Shown: positions 44,181-52,849 of the stretch, piece after piece
How positions within the stretch are numbered: the stretch's first letter is position 1
Layout: each line of letters begins with the position of its first letter
Translations under genes and position numbers: made by a program
The notes under the pieces: generated by a model
The model's database searches: none
Seen by the model: the letters and a program-made list of their open reading frames with translations, nothing else
Told to the model about the DNA's origin: nothing
From: Clostridiales bacterium
Lineage (GTDB): Bacteria > Bacillota > Clostridia > TANB77 > SIG350
NCBI GenBank assembly: GCA_015056545.1
Contig: SVGE01000007.1
Coordinates: 1-64,000 of the forward strand
DNA: 64,000 nucleotides
Reading direction: 5' to 3'

Positions 44181-44205
44181 AACACCACCTAATAAAGGTG
44201 GTGTT
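44181..44205. terminator. Bidirectional terminator
   Basis: AACACCACCT/AGGTGGTGTT with AATAA loop; T-rich on both sides. Between the cargo genes and the integrase remnant. Confidence 0.8.
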
Positions 44206-44211
44206 ATATTT

Positions 44212-44670
44212 TTATACAGTTTTAATATTTAAAAAGTAATCCATTTTATTTGCAACTTCTTTAAACTCATTATCAAAGAAATGTGAATATATACTATGTG
44301 TAACAGATATATTAGAGTGTCCAGCTCTTTTACTTATAATTTGAGTCTGTATTCCACTAGAAATTTGTAAAGATATACTTGTATGTCTTAATCCATGAAA
44401 TGATATATCTTTTAAGTTGTATTTTTTTATGATATGTTTTAAAACTTTATATGGCCTATCAGGGTGCATATCTTCACCTAAATCAGTTGTAAAAACTCTT
44501 TCAGAACCTTTCCATTTAGAACCTAATAAAAATTGATGTTCAATTTGTTGTTTTTAATACTTCTATAGTTGTTGGTGTAATATAAATTAACCTATTACTT
44601 GTATCTGATTTAGTAGCTTTTTCAATCCTTTTGTATGTATGTCATCTTTCAATACAGTTTTTAAATTTTT
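44212..44670 (-). pseudogene. Tyrosine recombinase (integrase) remnant
   Basis: The C-terminal part is readable: 'KDISFHGLRHTSISLQISSG', 'IISKRAGHSNISVTHSIYSH', containing the Arg-His, His and Tyr of the active site. Upstream in the same frame comes 'LLGSKWKGSERVFTTDLG', then a frameshift near 44555, after which 'IEKATKSDTSNRLIYITP' and 'TTIEVLK' belong to another frame, and beyond about 44640 more stops. The N-terminal domain is missing altogether. Probably integrated the element at tRNA-Pro before decaying. Confidence 0.8.
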
Positions 44671-44700
44671 ATTTCTCTTTATCAAATTTTATTATTATAT

Positions 44701-45984
44701 TTACATATGTAAATCATTATAGATTTTTATTACTGTGTCTTTATTATTCAAAAAACATTGTGCAACAATTGGATCAAAGTCTGTCCCTATTCCTTTTCTT
44801 ATAATTTCAAATGATTCATCTAAAGACATTGCTTCTCTATAACATCTTTTTTGCGATACAGCATCAAATACATCTGCTACTGCCATGATTCTCGCTCCTA
44901 ATGGAATTTCGTCTTCTTTTTTCCCTGTTGGATATCCCTTTCCGTTCCATTTTTCATGATGATAATGCACTACTTCATATATTATTTTTTTACAGAAGTC
45001 ATTTTCAATTTTTAGTGATTGTTCAATTAATTTTGCTCCTTCTGTTGTATGTGTTTTCATAATTTCATATTCTTCGTTTGTAAGCTTGTCTGGTTTTTGC
45101 AGTATTTTATCTGGTATTGCAACTTTTCCAATATCGTGCATAGGTGCTGCCAAAATCAAAGCGTCAATATAATCTTGAGAAAGTATATTATCATATGATT
45201 TTATTTTTCTTAATTCTTGTGCTAGTAATTCTACATATTTAGATGTGCGTTTAATGTGACCTCCTGTGTTATTATCTCTACTTTCCACTATATCAGCAAG
45301 TGCATGTATCATTTCTCTTTGCTGGTTATCTTTACTTTCGTCTATTCCGTTTTCCATACTTTGATATAGTACAAGAAGCATAAAAGTTGGAATAAAACAA
45401 GTAATCAAAACCTCTGGAAAAATAGTCTGAATAATAAGTGTAATAAATACTAATATATTTGCAATAAGTAATATTTGCTGATTCCTTTTAGTTATAAACC
45501 TCTTTCTCTTCAGAAAAACAGCTATGCTAAAAATAAAATATGCATATCCTACTCCATAAAGAGCATAGGCAGAATATCCCATAGAATAGTTTGTATAATT
45601 TCCAATACGATATTCTAGTTTTGATATAGTTGCTGTTGCGATACATATTCCTACAATATATGGTAAATATAATACTACTTTGTTCATTTTTAGTCCACAA
45701 AGTTCCATAATATACTGAAACAGGAACATCATCATTGTTGGTATACTAATAATAAATAATAAATGCAATATCATATTTAATGTATTATTTACTGTTTCTA
45801 AATGATTTACGGTATATACCGTTGCTATATCTAATCCTAAATTTACAAATGCTGTTATTAATAGTAATAAATATGCTCTAGTTCTTTGTTTGTGTTTTTT
45901 TGAATGATTATGAATATAACAATAGGTAAGGTATATAAGAAACAGAAAACAGATTATTTGTGATTTAAAAAACAAAAAGTTCAT
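44701..45984 (-). CDS. HD-GYP phosphodiesterase with seven-span membrane domain
   Basis: 427 aa. Residues ~1-210 contain about seven hydrophobic segments and look like a receptor domain (7TM type). Residues ~225-420 are an HD-GYP domain: 'GHIKRTSKYVELLAQEL', 'APMHDIGKVAIPDKIL', 'YHHEKWNGKGYPTGKK' and 'IMAVADVFDAVSQ', with both the HD and GYP motifs intact, so degradation of c-di-GMP is expected. Within the tRNA-Pro element. Next to the integrase remnant on the same strand. Start supported by GGAGGG. Confidence 0.88.
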   Translation of the reverse strand: MNFLFFKSQIICFLFLIYLTYCYIHNHSKKHKQRTRAYLLLLITAFVNLGLDIATVYTVNHLETVNNTLNMILHLLFIISIPTMMMFLFQYIMELCGLKMNKVVLYLPYIVGICIATATISKLEYRIGNYTNYSMGYSAYALYGVGYAYFIFSIAVFLKRKRFITKRNQQILLIANILVFITLIIQTIFPEVLITCFIPTFMLLVLYQSMENGIDESKDNQQREMIHALADIVESRDNNTGGHIKRTSKYVELLAQELRKIKSYDNILSQDYIDALILAAPMHDIGKVAIPDKILQKPDKLTNEEYEIMKTHTTEGAKLIEQSLKIENDFCKKIIYEVVHYHHEKWNGKGYPTGKKEDEIPLGARIMAVADVFDAVSQKRCYREAMSLDESFEIIRKGIGTDFDPIVAQCFLNNKDTVIKIYNDLHM

Positions 45985-46372
45985 TTATCCTTTTCCCTCC
46001 TATTTTTCATGTACAATTATTTATGTAATAATAATATATTTCTTTTTATATTTCAATACTTTTCAGCAAAATTTAATTTTCTATCAGCTACTAGATGTAA
46101 TTAAAGAGGAAAGTACTTAGGATATAGAATAAAGATTTTTTAGCAATGAGATTAGTTGACTAATTTAACACACCCTTAGTTAGTGCTACATCAACTGACT
46201 TTGTAGTGTTAATTAGTTATATTATATAATTATTTGCTGAAAATGCTAAGAGACATTTATTATGTTATATATTAATTAATGTCAAATTATAACTATTATG
46301 AAAAAATGGTCAACAACCACATAGAATAGTAAGAGTTTAGCATATTAAGCATATATTTAAAATCAAGTTACA
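45985..46372. other. Intergenic region of the element with nested hairpin
   Basis: No ORF. An imperfect nested inverted repeat at about 46156-46219 (ACTAATTTAACAC with GTGTTAATTAGT, inner GTGCTACA with TGTAGTGT) is the only structure. Otherwise AT-rich sequence without clear signals. Confidence 0.4.
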
Positions 46373-46389
46373 TCGACCATCAAAAATAT
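46373..46389 (+). other. attR of the tRNA-Pro element
   Basis: Second copy of TCGACCATCAAAAATAT, then GCAATCAAA compared with ACAATAAAG at attL. Confidence 0.75.
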
Positions 46390-46452
46390 GCAATCAAAAA
46401 TCTACAAAAATATATTCTAATCCTACATAAAATAATTTGACTTTTTAAATAA

Positions 46453-46481
46453 TTGACAAGAAAATAAATTTAGTATATAAT
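46453..46481 (+). promoter_or_regulatory. Consensus promoter of the repeat protein
   Basis: TTGACA (46453-46458), 17-bp spacer, TATAAT (46476-46481): perfect consensus. Strong expression expected. Confidence 0.75.
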
Positions 46482-46542
46482 TCATTTAGTTAACATAAAT
46501 AACAAGAAATATCCAATTAATGAATTTAAGGGAGGACGTATT

Positions 46543-47991
46543 ATGAGTACAAAGTTTACTTCTGAACAATTGAAGCAAATTAATTTAGGTTTTAAAAATG
46601 GGTTAACAATGGAACAAGTAACAACATATTCGGATACCAGATTTAATTCAGGGCAGATGGAACAAATTCGTTTAGGTTATGAAGAGGGTTTAACAGAAGA
46701 ACAGGTTAAATTGTATGCAAAGACTGAGTTATCGTGGCTACATATGAAAGAACTTAGAAAGGCATGGAGAAAATGCGTTAAATATGAACATATGAAAAAA
46801 TTAGCTAACCCTAAATTTTCACTTGATTGTTTGGATTATTTAATTAGTTGCTATTCATCTTGGGTTGGCGATACAAGTAGGTCATATATTTTTAGCATAT
46901 TTAATTTGGCTACAAATCCTAATTTTAATTTGGAGCAGATGAAAGAAATTACAAGAGGAATAGGTTCATCTACAGTATGGGAATATGCAAATCCTAAATT
47001 TTCAGCAAAACAAATGGAACAAATTAGATTAGCAGGTAACCACCCAGGTTTTATGAAATATTGCAACCCTAAATTTTCAGCAAATCAGATGAAACAAATT
47101 CGACTTGGTTATGAAAATGGATTGTCAGATGAGATGGTAGTTGTATATGCTAAACCCGTTTTTCAATCTGAGCAAATGGAACAAATTCGTAAAGGGTTTG
47201 AAAATGGCCTTTCAGATAAAAAAGTTCAATCTTATGCAGATCCTAAATTTGATCGTAATGTTATGTGGCAGATGCGACTTGGTTATGAAGATGGTCTTTC
47301 TATTGATATGGTTGCGAAATATGCAAAATCTGAGTTTGAATGGCAACAAATGGCAGAAATTCGACTTGGTTATGAAAATGGATTGTCTAATGAACAAATT
47401 AAAATCTATGCAAATAAGTCTTTTTCAGAAAAACAGATGAAAGAGATTCGTTTAGGGTTTGAAAGCAATTTGACTCTTGAGCAAATTTTAGTTTATGCAA
47501 ATGTAGATGTTCATAGTGAGGTAATGTTTTTTATTCGATGTAAGTATGAAGAAGGATTAATACTTGAAAAAGCAAAGGAGATAGCTAGTTATAAAATTCC
47601 TAGAATCGAATTGATATGGAAAAACGTAAAATTTCAAATTGCTGAGTGCATAAATCAGGACATCGATAAAAGTATGATAGAGGAGCTAATAGAAAAGTTT
47701 TGTGATATTAAATATATAGATGATCCAGTATATTCAACTCCTGATATTATATATAATATTGATAATCAAAAATTATCTTTATGCTTAGACTGTTGCTTGA
47801 GGGGGATGAGAAAAGATGAAATTGCATTATTAACATCGTCTGATTTTTCTATTGAGCAGATGAAAGAAATTGAGTTAGGTTTATCTAGTAAATTATCTAC
47901 GGTTCTAGTTGAACTTTATGCAAAAAAAAGTTTATCTGCTACTGAAATGAAACAGAGGCGCGAAGAACTTTTAAAAATGAAAAAGGAATAA
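46543..47991 (+). CDS. Repeat protein with ~24-33-residue units ('QMxxIRxGxxxGL')
   Basis: 482 aa built of tandem units of about 24-33 residues. Copies read 'FSAKQMEQIRLAGNHPGF', 'FSANQMKQIRLGYENGLS', 'FQSEQMEQIRKGFENGLS', 'FEWQQMAEIRLGYENGLS' and so on, each followed by '...V..YA.P'. At least ten units, the last ones degenerate. All-helical solenoid expected; no signal peptide, no membrane segment. No catalytic motif, so a scaffold or binding protein is likely; I do not know the family name. Transcribed alone from a perfect consensus promoter just outside attR, with GGGAGG before ATG. Confidence 0.75.
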   Translation: MSTKFTSEQLKQINLGFKNGLTMEQVTTYSDTRFNSGQMEQIRLGYEEGLTEEQVKLYAKTELSWLHMKELRKAWRKCVKYEHMKKLANPKFSLDCLDYLISCYSSWVGDTSRSYIFSIFNLATNPNFNLEQMKEITRGIGSSTVWEYANPKFSAKQMEQIRLAGNHPGFMKYCNPKFSANQMKQIRLGYENGLSDEMVVVYAKPVFQSEQMEQIRKGFENGLSDKKVQSYADPKFDRNVMWQMRLGYEDGLSIDMVAKYAKSEFEWQQMAEIRLGYENGLSNEQIKIYANKSFSEKQMKEIRLGFESNLTLEQILVYANVDVHSEVMFFIRCKYEEGLILEKAKEIASYKIPRIELIWKNVKFQIAECINQDIDKSMIEELIEKFCDIKYIDDPVYSTPDIIYNIDNQKLSLCLDCCLRGMRKDEIALLTSSDFSIEQMKEIELGLSSKLSTVLVELYAKKSLSATEMKQRREELLKMKKE

Positions 47992-48004
47992 ATTAAATAC
48001 TGAA

Positions 48005-48032
48005 AAAGGGTAACTTTAGTTACTCTTTTTTT
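48005..48032 (+). terminator. Terminator of the repeat-protein gene
   Basis: AAAGGGTAAC/GTTACTCTTT, TTTA loop, then T-rich. Confidence 0.8.
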
Positions 48033-48100
48033 CTTTTCTTACATTATTAAAAACAGCTTTCTCACTCATGTTACCTCAGTGGCATTATTTTTATTTCATA

Positions 48101-48130
48101 AAAAAGTGAGAGTAATTTCTCTCACTTTTT
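48101..48130. terminator. Bidirectional hairpin between convergent genes
   Basis: AAAAAGTGAGAG/CTCTCACTTTTT. The surrounding 48033-48279 shows nothing else. Confidence 0.7.
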
Positions 48131-48279
48131 ACTAAGAATTATGATTATTTATATTTGGTATTGTCGTTTATGATATCTAAAAATAATTGACGTTTTGTAT
48201 AGTTTTTTGTACTTACTGTCTTATTGATAGATTTGTCATAAAAACCTCTATTTGTACCATAAAAGGTATAGTAAAAAAA

Positions 48280-49695
48280 TTAATCAAATTTAGTTGATAT
48301 AATTTTTACAAGTCCATACGGATTTACTCTATAGAAATATTCTCTTCCAAGTAATCCAACATTTTTTGTTTCTATTTCACGGAGAATTCTTTTTGAAAAA
48401 CATACTTTTGTTTCTATTTCCCCGTGGTTTAATAATAGTAGCCTAATATTTTTAAACTGTTTTAAAAAACTTATAATTTCATCTGCTTTTGCATGGGAAG
48501 AATATTCAGTTGTATATTCAACTTTTCCATTTTTTTTAGTCATTAATCCTCCAATTTGTACGATTTCGTCATGCTCAGCATTTTTTAGCTTATTTCCAAG
48601 AGTTCCCTCAGCTGTATATCCTGTAAAATGAATTAAAGAATTTTTTCGACTTATATATTCAGGAATATATATCTGAGCAGGACCGTATGATCCCATGCCT
48701 GAGGTAGTAAGAATTATTTTGCTTGTTTTGCTTTCTAAAACCTCTTGTCTAGTTTCGGTATTTACGAAAGAAAGATTTTCAGGTAAAAAGTCTCTCATAT
48801 TGTTTTTTATATCCAAGCCATCTTTGATGTATAAATTCGTATATCTTATGGCTAATTTACCATCAAAGTATATTGGAATATTTGGATCAAGATCACCTGA
48901 TAATTGCATTTTTCTTAATTCATACAAAATTTCTTGTGATCTTCCCAGTGAAAATACTAATGCTACAACAGTTCCTTTGTTAGATAAGCAGTTTTTAATA
49001 TTTCCTTTGAAAACTTGTTTCATATCTTTTGTTTCCATATTTCCGTATGTTGATTCTTGAACTAATGTTAGAGGTAATTCAAGAACCCAATCTGGAAGAT
49101 TAGGAACATCAAAAAATATATTTTTGTTATTATAGTCTCCTGTAAATAGTAAATTAATGTCTTCATATCCTGAGTAACTAATTTGTACTAATATAAGAGA
49201 GGCTCCTACAAGATGACCATTCATAAAAAAAGTAACTCTTATATTTTCGTTAATTTGAACTGTTTCATTATAATTACATGGTTCTAAAAGCCTTACTGTT
49301 TCATCAATGTTACTTTCTTGATATAAACATTTAGTATGTTTTCTTTTAGATATATCATGTAATATATTAAAATTATCCTGCAGTGCTAATGGTAATAATT
49401 TGCAAGTTGTATTTGTTGCATAAATTTTATTTGAAAATCCGTTTTTTACCATAAGAGGAAGTCTTCCAATATGATCAACATGATTGTGGGTAACCAAGCA
49501 AAAATCAATATTTTCTGGATTAAAATGAAAGATTTCATTCAATTCAGAATATTTTCTTTCTTGAAATAAACCACAATCTACAACAAACCGAATGGTATTC
49601 CCATTAGGAAATTTGATAACAACTAAATTACAAGAACCTGTAACTTCTTCGTGCATTGCCATAATATCGACATAAAACCTATTTTTAGATCCCAT
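48280..49695 (-). CDS. Metallo-beta-lactamase/beta-CASP family hydrolase
   Basis: 471 aa. The metallo-beta-lactamase core has 'FVVDCGLFQERKY', 'FCLVTHNHVDHIGRLPLM' (HxHxDH), 'FFMNGHLVGASLILVQI' and 'LLFTGDYNNKNIFF'; the beta-CASP insert follows (motifs 'ESTYGNMETKD', 'VALVFSLGRSQEILYEL', 'IILTTSGMGSYGPAQIY') with a final 'HSSHAKADE'-like 'EYSSHAKADEIISFLKQF'. This is the fold of RNA-processing nucleases such as the CPSF/Int11 and RNase J relatives. Nuclease activity on RNA is expected; the substrate is not known. Single gene with its own promoter region. Confidence 0.88.
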   Translation of the reverse strand: MGSKNRFYVDIMAMHEEVTGSCNLVVIKFPNGNTIRFVVDCGLFQERKYSELNEIFHFNPENIDFCLVTHNHVDHIGRLPLMVKNGFSNKIYATNTTCKLLPLALQDNFNILHDISKRKHTKCLYQESNIDETVRLLEPCNYNETVQINENIRVTFFMNGHLVGASLILVQISYSGYEDINLLFTGDYNNKNIFFDVPNLPDWVLELPLTLVQESTYGNMETKDMKQVFKGNIKNCLSNKGTVVALVFSLGRSQEILYELRKMQLSGDLDPNIPIYFDGKLAIRYTNLYIKDGLDIKNNMRDFLPENLSFVNTETRQEVLESKTSKIILTTSGMGSYGPAQIYIPEYISRKNSLIHFTGYTAEGTLGNKLKNAEHDEIVQIGGLMTKKNGKVEYTTEYSSHAKADEIISFLKQFKNIRLLLLNHGEIETKVCFSKRILREIETKNVGLLGREYFYRVNPYGLVKIISTKFD

Positions 49696-49919
49696 AAAAA
49701 TTCCTCCATCAAATTAAAATAATTCAATGTTAATATAAATATAGAACATTGTATATGTAGTTTATCATGCTTGAAAAGTTATGTCAAATTTAAAAAAAAT
49801 TTATATAATAATAATATTTAATATTAAGTTTGTATAAAAAAATAATATACATTAAATAATTGAAATACAGTTTTAACTATGATATTATATTTTTGATATA
49901 ATTAAAAAGGAGGGATATT

Positions 49920-50504
49920 ATGGCAAATATAATTGAACTTGAAGTATGCTATGTGCTTAATGAAGATTATAAAGATATTTTAGAAAAAATAGAAAAATAT
50001 GGCTATACATTTAATGCACATATAATAGAAGAAGATACTTATTATACAGATAAACAAGAAACTTTTATAAAAGATAGAATTTGCTTAAGAACAAGAAAGA
50101 CAAATGAAGATAGTTTAGAACTTACATATAAACCTAAAACAGATAATTCAACTGAGAAATATGGTAAAAAAGAGGTGAATATTTCACTAAATGTTAAAGA
50201 TTATAAAGATATTAAATTTGTTATTAATTCATTAGGTTATGATGAGTATGTAACCTTTAAAAAGGATAGAACTATTTATACAAAAGTAATTAACGGATTT
50301 GAACATAATATAATGATAGATAAAATAGAAGGTATAGGACAATATATAGAACTTGAAATTATTGCAAATACTGAAGAAGAGAAAGAAAAATTACATGATG
50401 AATTAGATAATTTTGTAAGAATTTTTGAATGTGACAAATTAGTAGAAAAAAATAAACCATATAGAGATATTGTTAAGGAATATTATATAAAGAATAATAA
50501 ATAA
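49920..50504 (+). CDS. CYTH domain protein (adenylate cyclase class IV-like)
   Basis: 194 aa. 'IIELEVCYVLNEDYKDILEK' at the start (ELEV in place of ExExK), 'EEDTYYTDKQETFIKDRICLRTRK' (in parts 'DTYYTDK' and 'ICLRTRK'), 'LELTYKPKT', 'DKIEGIGQYIELEIIANTEE' at the C-terminal side: strand order and acidic/basic residues fit the CYTH superfamily of triphosphate-binding enzymes. Substrate could be ATP, thiamine triphosphate or polyphosphate. 15 bp before a thioesterase gene, so cotranscribed. Start at GGAGGG. Confidence 0.78.
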   Translation: MANIIELEVCYVLNEDYKDILEKIEKYGYTFNAHIIEEDTYYTDKQETFIKDRICLRTRKTNEDSLELTYKPKTDNSTEKYGKKEVNISLNVKDYKDIKFVINSLGYDEYVTFKKDRTIYTKVINGFEHNIMIDKIEGIGQYIELEIIANTEEEKEKLHDELDNFVRIFECDKLVEKNKPYRDIVKEYYIKNNK

Positions 50505-50519
50505 ATTAGGAGATATGAT

Positions 50520-50933
50520 ATGAAGAAATACATACATAAAGTTCAATATTATGAAACAGATAAAATGGGAATAACACATCATTCTAATTATATAAGATGG
50601 ATGGAAGAAGCTAGAATATATTTTTTAGAACAAATTGGTTTTGAGTATTCAAAATTAGAAAGAGAAGGAATAATTTCACCTGTAATTGGAATAGAGTGTG
50701 AATATAAAACAGCAACAACATTTGATAATGAGATTGAAATTGATGTAAAAGTTAAAGAGTTTAAAGGAGTAAGATTAATTATAGAATATACTATGCTTAA
50801 TATAAAAACAGGAGATTTAGTTGCTATTTGTATATCTAAGCATTGTTTTGTTAATAAAGAGGGAAAACCAATAGCTTTAAAGAAGGAAAACCAATTATTA
50901 GCAGATGCTTTAAGTAAATTAGAAAACAAATAA
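50520..50933 (+). CDS. Acyl-CoA thioesterase, hotdog fold (YbgC/4HBT-like)
   Basis: 137 aa. 'VQYYETDKMGITHHSNYIRW' is the typical start (Asp near residue 15 catalytic in the 4HBT group), then 'MEEARIYFLEQIGFEYSKLE', and 'IECEYKTATTFDNEIEI'. Hydrolyses short acyl- or aryl-CoA. Substrate not predictable. Last gene of the pair with the CYTH protein; terminator at 50936. Confidence 0.88.
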   Translation: MKKYIHKVQYYETDKMGITHHSNYIRWMEEARIYFLEQIGFEYSKLEREGIISPVIGIECEYKTATTFDNEIEIDVKVKEFKGVRLIIEYTMLNIKTGDLVAICISKHCFVNKEGKPIALKKENQLLADALSKLENK

Positions 50934-50935
50934 AT

Positions 50936-50975
50936 AAAAAGCAATCATATTATTATAAAAATATGGTTGCTTTTT
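50936..50975. terminator. Bidirectional terminator
   Basis: AAAAAGCAATCATAT/ATATGGTTGCTTTTT, between the thioesterase and the convergent HTH gene. Confidence 0.85.
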
Positions 50976-51210
50976 ATTCGTCTTCTATATCTGAAAATAA
51001 TTCATCTTTGAAAAATTCATCAATTGTAATATCAAATCCCTGACATATCCTATAAATAGTTAATATTCTAGGATTATTACTAAAGCCTAATAAAATATTA
51101 TTAACTGTAGATTGGTATACACCTGAACGCATTGCTAGCTTATTTACAGTTATATTATTTTTATGACATAAATTTAAAATTCTTTTTGAGATAGCTTCAT
51201 TTAATTTCAT
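50974..51210 (-). CDS. HTH (XRE/Cro-type) transcriptional regulator, 78 aa
   Basis: One compact HTH: 'RILNLCHKNNITVNKLAMRSG' and 'QSTVNNILLGFSNNPRILTI', then 'CQGFDITIDEFFKDELF'. Divergent from the 61-aa HTH at 51313 across 102 bp with a palindrome overlapping the promoter. Same arrangement as 772-1302, so the locus is a second regulatory cassette. Start preceded by CTAGGAGGC. Confidence 0.85.
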   Translation of the reverse strand: MKLNEAISKRILNLCHKNNITVNKLAMRSGVYQSTVNNILLGFSNNPRILTIYRICQGFDITIDEFFKDELFSDIEDE

Positions 51211-51255
51211 TTTTTTGCCTCCTAGAAAAATTATAGCAAAATTAAAAAATATATA

Positions 51256-51295
51256 TTAACAACACATTGTTAACTTTAACAAAATATTGTATAAT
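51256..51295 (+). promoter_or_regulatory. Promoter overlapped by an 18-bp inverted repeat
   Basis: Inverted repeat TTAACAA-CACA-TTGTTAA (51256-51273); its right arm is part of the -35 TTGTTA (51267-51272), followed by a 17-bp spacer and TATAAT (51290-51295). Probable operator of one of the flanking HTH proteins. Confidence 0.6.
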
Positions 51296-51312
51296 TATTA
51301 TGGTGATTAATT

Positions 51313-51498
51313 ATGAAAAATATTATTAAATTTAGAAAAGAAAAAAATCTTTCACAAAAGGAGTTAGCAAAGCTAGTTAATATCTCTCCAGGATACTTAT
51401 CTCATTTAGAAAATGGAGGAAGAAAGAATCCTTCAATTGTTATTCTAAAAAAGATAGCAGAAATATTAGAAAAAGATATTTCTGATTTATTGAGGTAA
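51313..51498 (+). CDS. XRE-family HTH regulator (61 aa)
   Basis: A bare Cro/CI HTH: 'LSQKELAKLVNISPGYLSHL' then 'ENGGRKNPSIVILKKIAEIL'. Same length as and about 60% identical to the protein at 1117 (38 of 61 positions counted by eye). The start lacks a strong Shine-Dalgarno (only GGTGAT nearby), so expression may be low. A terminator follows. Confidence 0.82.
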   Translation: MKNIIKFRKEKNLSQKELAKLVNISPGYLSHLENGGRKNPSIVILKKIAEILEKDISDLLR

Positions 51499-51541
51499 AA
51501 CTATTGAAAAGATAAAATAAGTGTAAAATTTTTATATATTT

Positions 51542-51580
51542 AATAAACCTAAAGTTAAATTTTAGCTTAGGTTTATTTTT
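51542..51580 (+). terminator. Terminator after the HTH gene
   Basis: AATAAACCTAA/TTAGGTTTATT followed by TTTTTGC. Confidence 0.8.
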
Positions 51581-51669
51581 TGCATTTTTAAATAAAAAAA
51601 TTATAATTTACTGTTCAAAATAATTAATATGTGTGATATAATAATTCCGTATTTATATAAGGAGGTATT

Positions 51670-52836
51670 ATGAGAATATATAAGTTTGATGATATTAAAT
51701 CAAAAATGAATAAAAAGAAAATAATAATAATGGTAGTAATATTAATTGTTATTTTATTTTTTACTTTATATAAATTTTGTTATCCGTTTAGACAACTGGT
51801 AAACAATATTTGTTCTATAACACCTTCAATTAATCTAAATCTAACAACTTTATATGTAGATAATGAAAGTATTAATGGAATAGTAGGATATGATAAATAT
51901 TTTTCAATTTTAAGTCAAAATAAATTATCTACATATACTACAAAGGAAAAAGCGGATTTTGAAACAAATGTAAAAATAACTAATATGATAAGTTCACAAT
52001 CTGGTAGTTATTTAGCAATAGCACAAAAAAATGCAACAGATTTATATTTATTTAATGGAGATAATCTTAAATATGAAATAAATACAACAGGAAATATTTC
52101 ACAAATATCTGTGAATAAAAATGGATATGTTGCAGTTTCTGTAGCAAAAAGTGGTTACCGAACAATAATAGTATTATATAATCCACAAGGACAAGAAGTA
52201 TTTACAACTTATCTTGTTAATACATATGCAAATGATATAAAAATATCAGACAATAATAAGTATTTAGCTTTTTCTGAAATAGATACATCAGGAATACAAC
52301 CTGTTTCAAAAATAAAATTTATACAAATTGATAAAGTAGGAACAGATAATTATATAATTGATACTGAAACAGAAGAAAATACTATTATTTCAAAATTAGA
52401 ATTTCATAATAATAATGAAGTAATATATTTAACAGATGGAAAAATAAAAAAAGTAAATATTAATGGGGAAAAAACAGATATTTTAGATATATCTAATAAA
52501 AATATATTAAACATTGATATTAGTTTGGGAAATGTAATAGTAATAGTAGAAAAAAACTCAAATAATTTATTTAAGAATTCAAATGATATAAAGACATATG
52601 ATTTATCAGGTAATTTGATAAGTTCATATCAAGTAGATTATACTATTAAACAATTAAAAGTAAATGATAATATTATTTGTGCTAATATTGGACAAACAGC
52701 ATATTTTATAACATCATCAGGAAGATTAATTAATAAATATGAAGCAAAAGCTGACATAAAAGATGTTATAATATATGATAATGGAACAATGGCAGCATTG
52801 ATATATAGAAATAAAATAGAATTAATGTATATATAA
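51670..52836 (+). CDS. DUF5711-family membrane-anchored protein
   Basis: 388 aa: a cytoplasmic N-terminal stretch, one span ('IIIMVVILIVILFFTLY'), then a large extracellular region of repeating beta-strand units ('ISQISVNKNGYVAVSVAKSG', 'NDIKISDNNKYLAFSEIDTS') that looks like a beta-propeller of the DUF5711 kind. Function unknown. First gene of a run DUF5711-cvpA-LCP-rsfS-leuS, all plus strand with small gaps; start at AAGGAGG. Confidence 0.72.
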   Translation: MRIYKFDDIKSKMNKKKIIIMVVILIVILFFTLYKFCYPFRQLVNNICSITPSINLNLTTLYVDNESINGIVGYDKYFSILSQNKLSTYTTKEKADFETNVKITNMISSQSGSYLAIAQKNATDLYLFNGDNLKYEINTTGNISQISVNKNGYVAVSVAKSGYRTIIVLYNPQGQEVFTTYLVNTYANDIKISDNNKYLAFSEIDTSGIQPVSKIKFIQIDKVGTDNYIIDTETEENTIISKLEFHNNNEVIYLTDGKIKKVNINGEKTDILDISNKNILNIDISLGNVIVIVEKNSNNLFKNSNDIKTYDLSGNLISSYQVDYTIKQLKVNDNIICANIGQTAYFITSSGRLINKYEAKADIKDVIIYDNGTMAALIYRNKIELMYI

Positions 52837-52849
52837 TTGGAGGTATCAA

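Larger units (their letters stand above)
42659..46389. mobile_element. Decayed integrative element in the tRNA-Pro 3' end
   Basis: Bounded by a 17-bp exact direct repeat, TCGACCATCAAAAATAT, at 42659-42675 (end of tRNA-Pro) and 46373-46389, extended by xCAAT. Contains two membrane-anchored small proteins, the remnant of a tyrosine integrase (44212-44670) and an HD-GYP membrane protein. The integrase is frameshifted, so the element is immobile. Confidence 0.75.

Noticed and set aside
46156-46219. Insertion sequence or attC-like site
   Set aside because: The nested inverted repeat is imperfect, and there is no transposase, integrase site or target duplication beside it.
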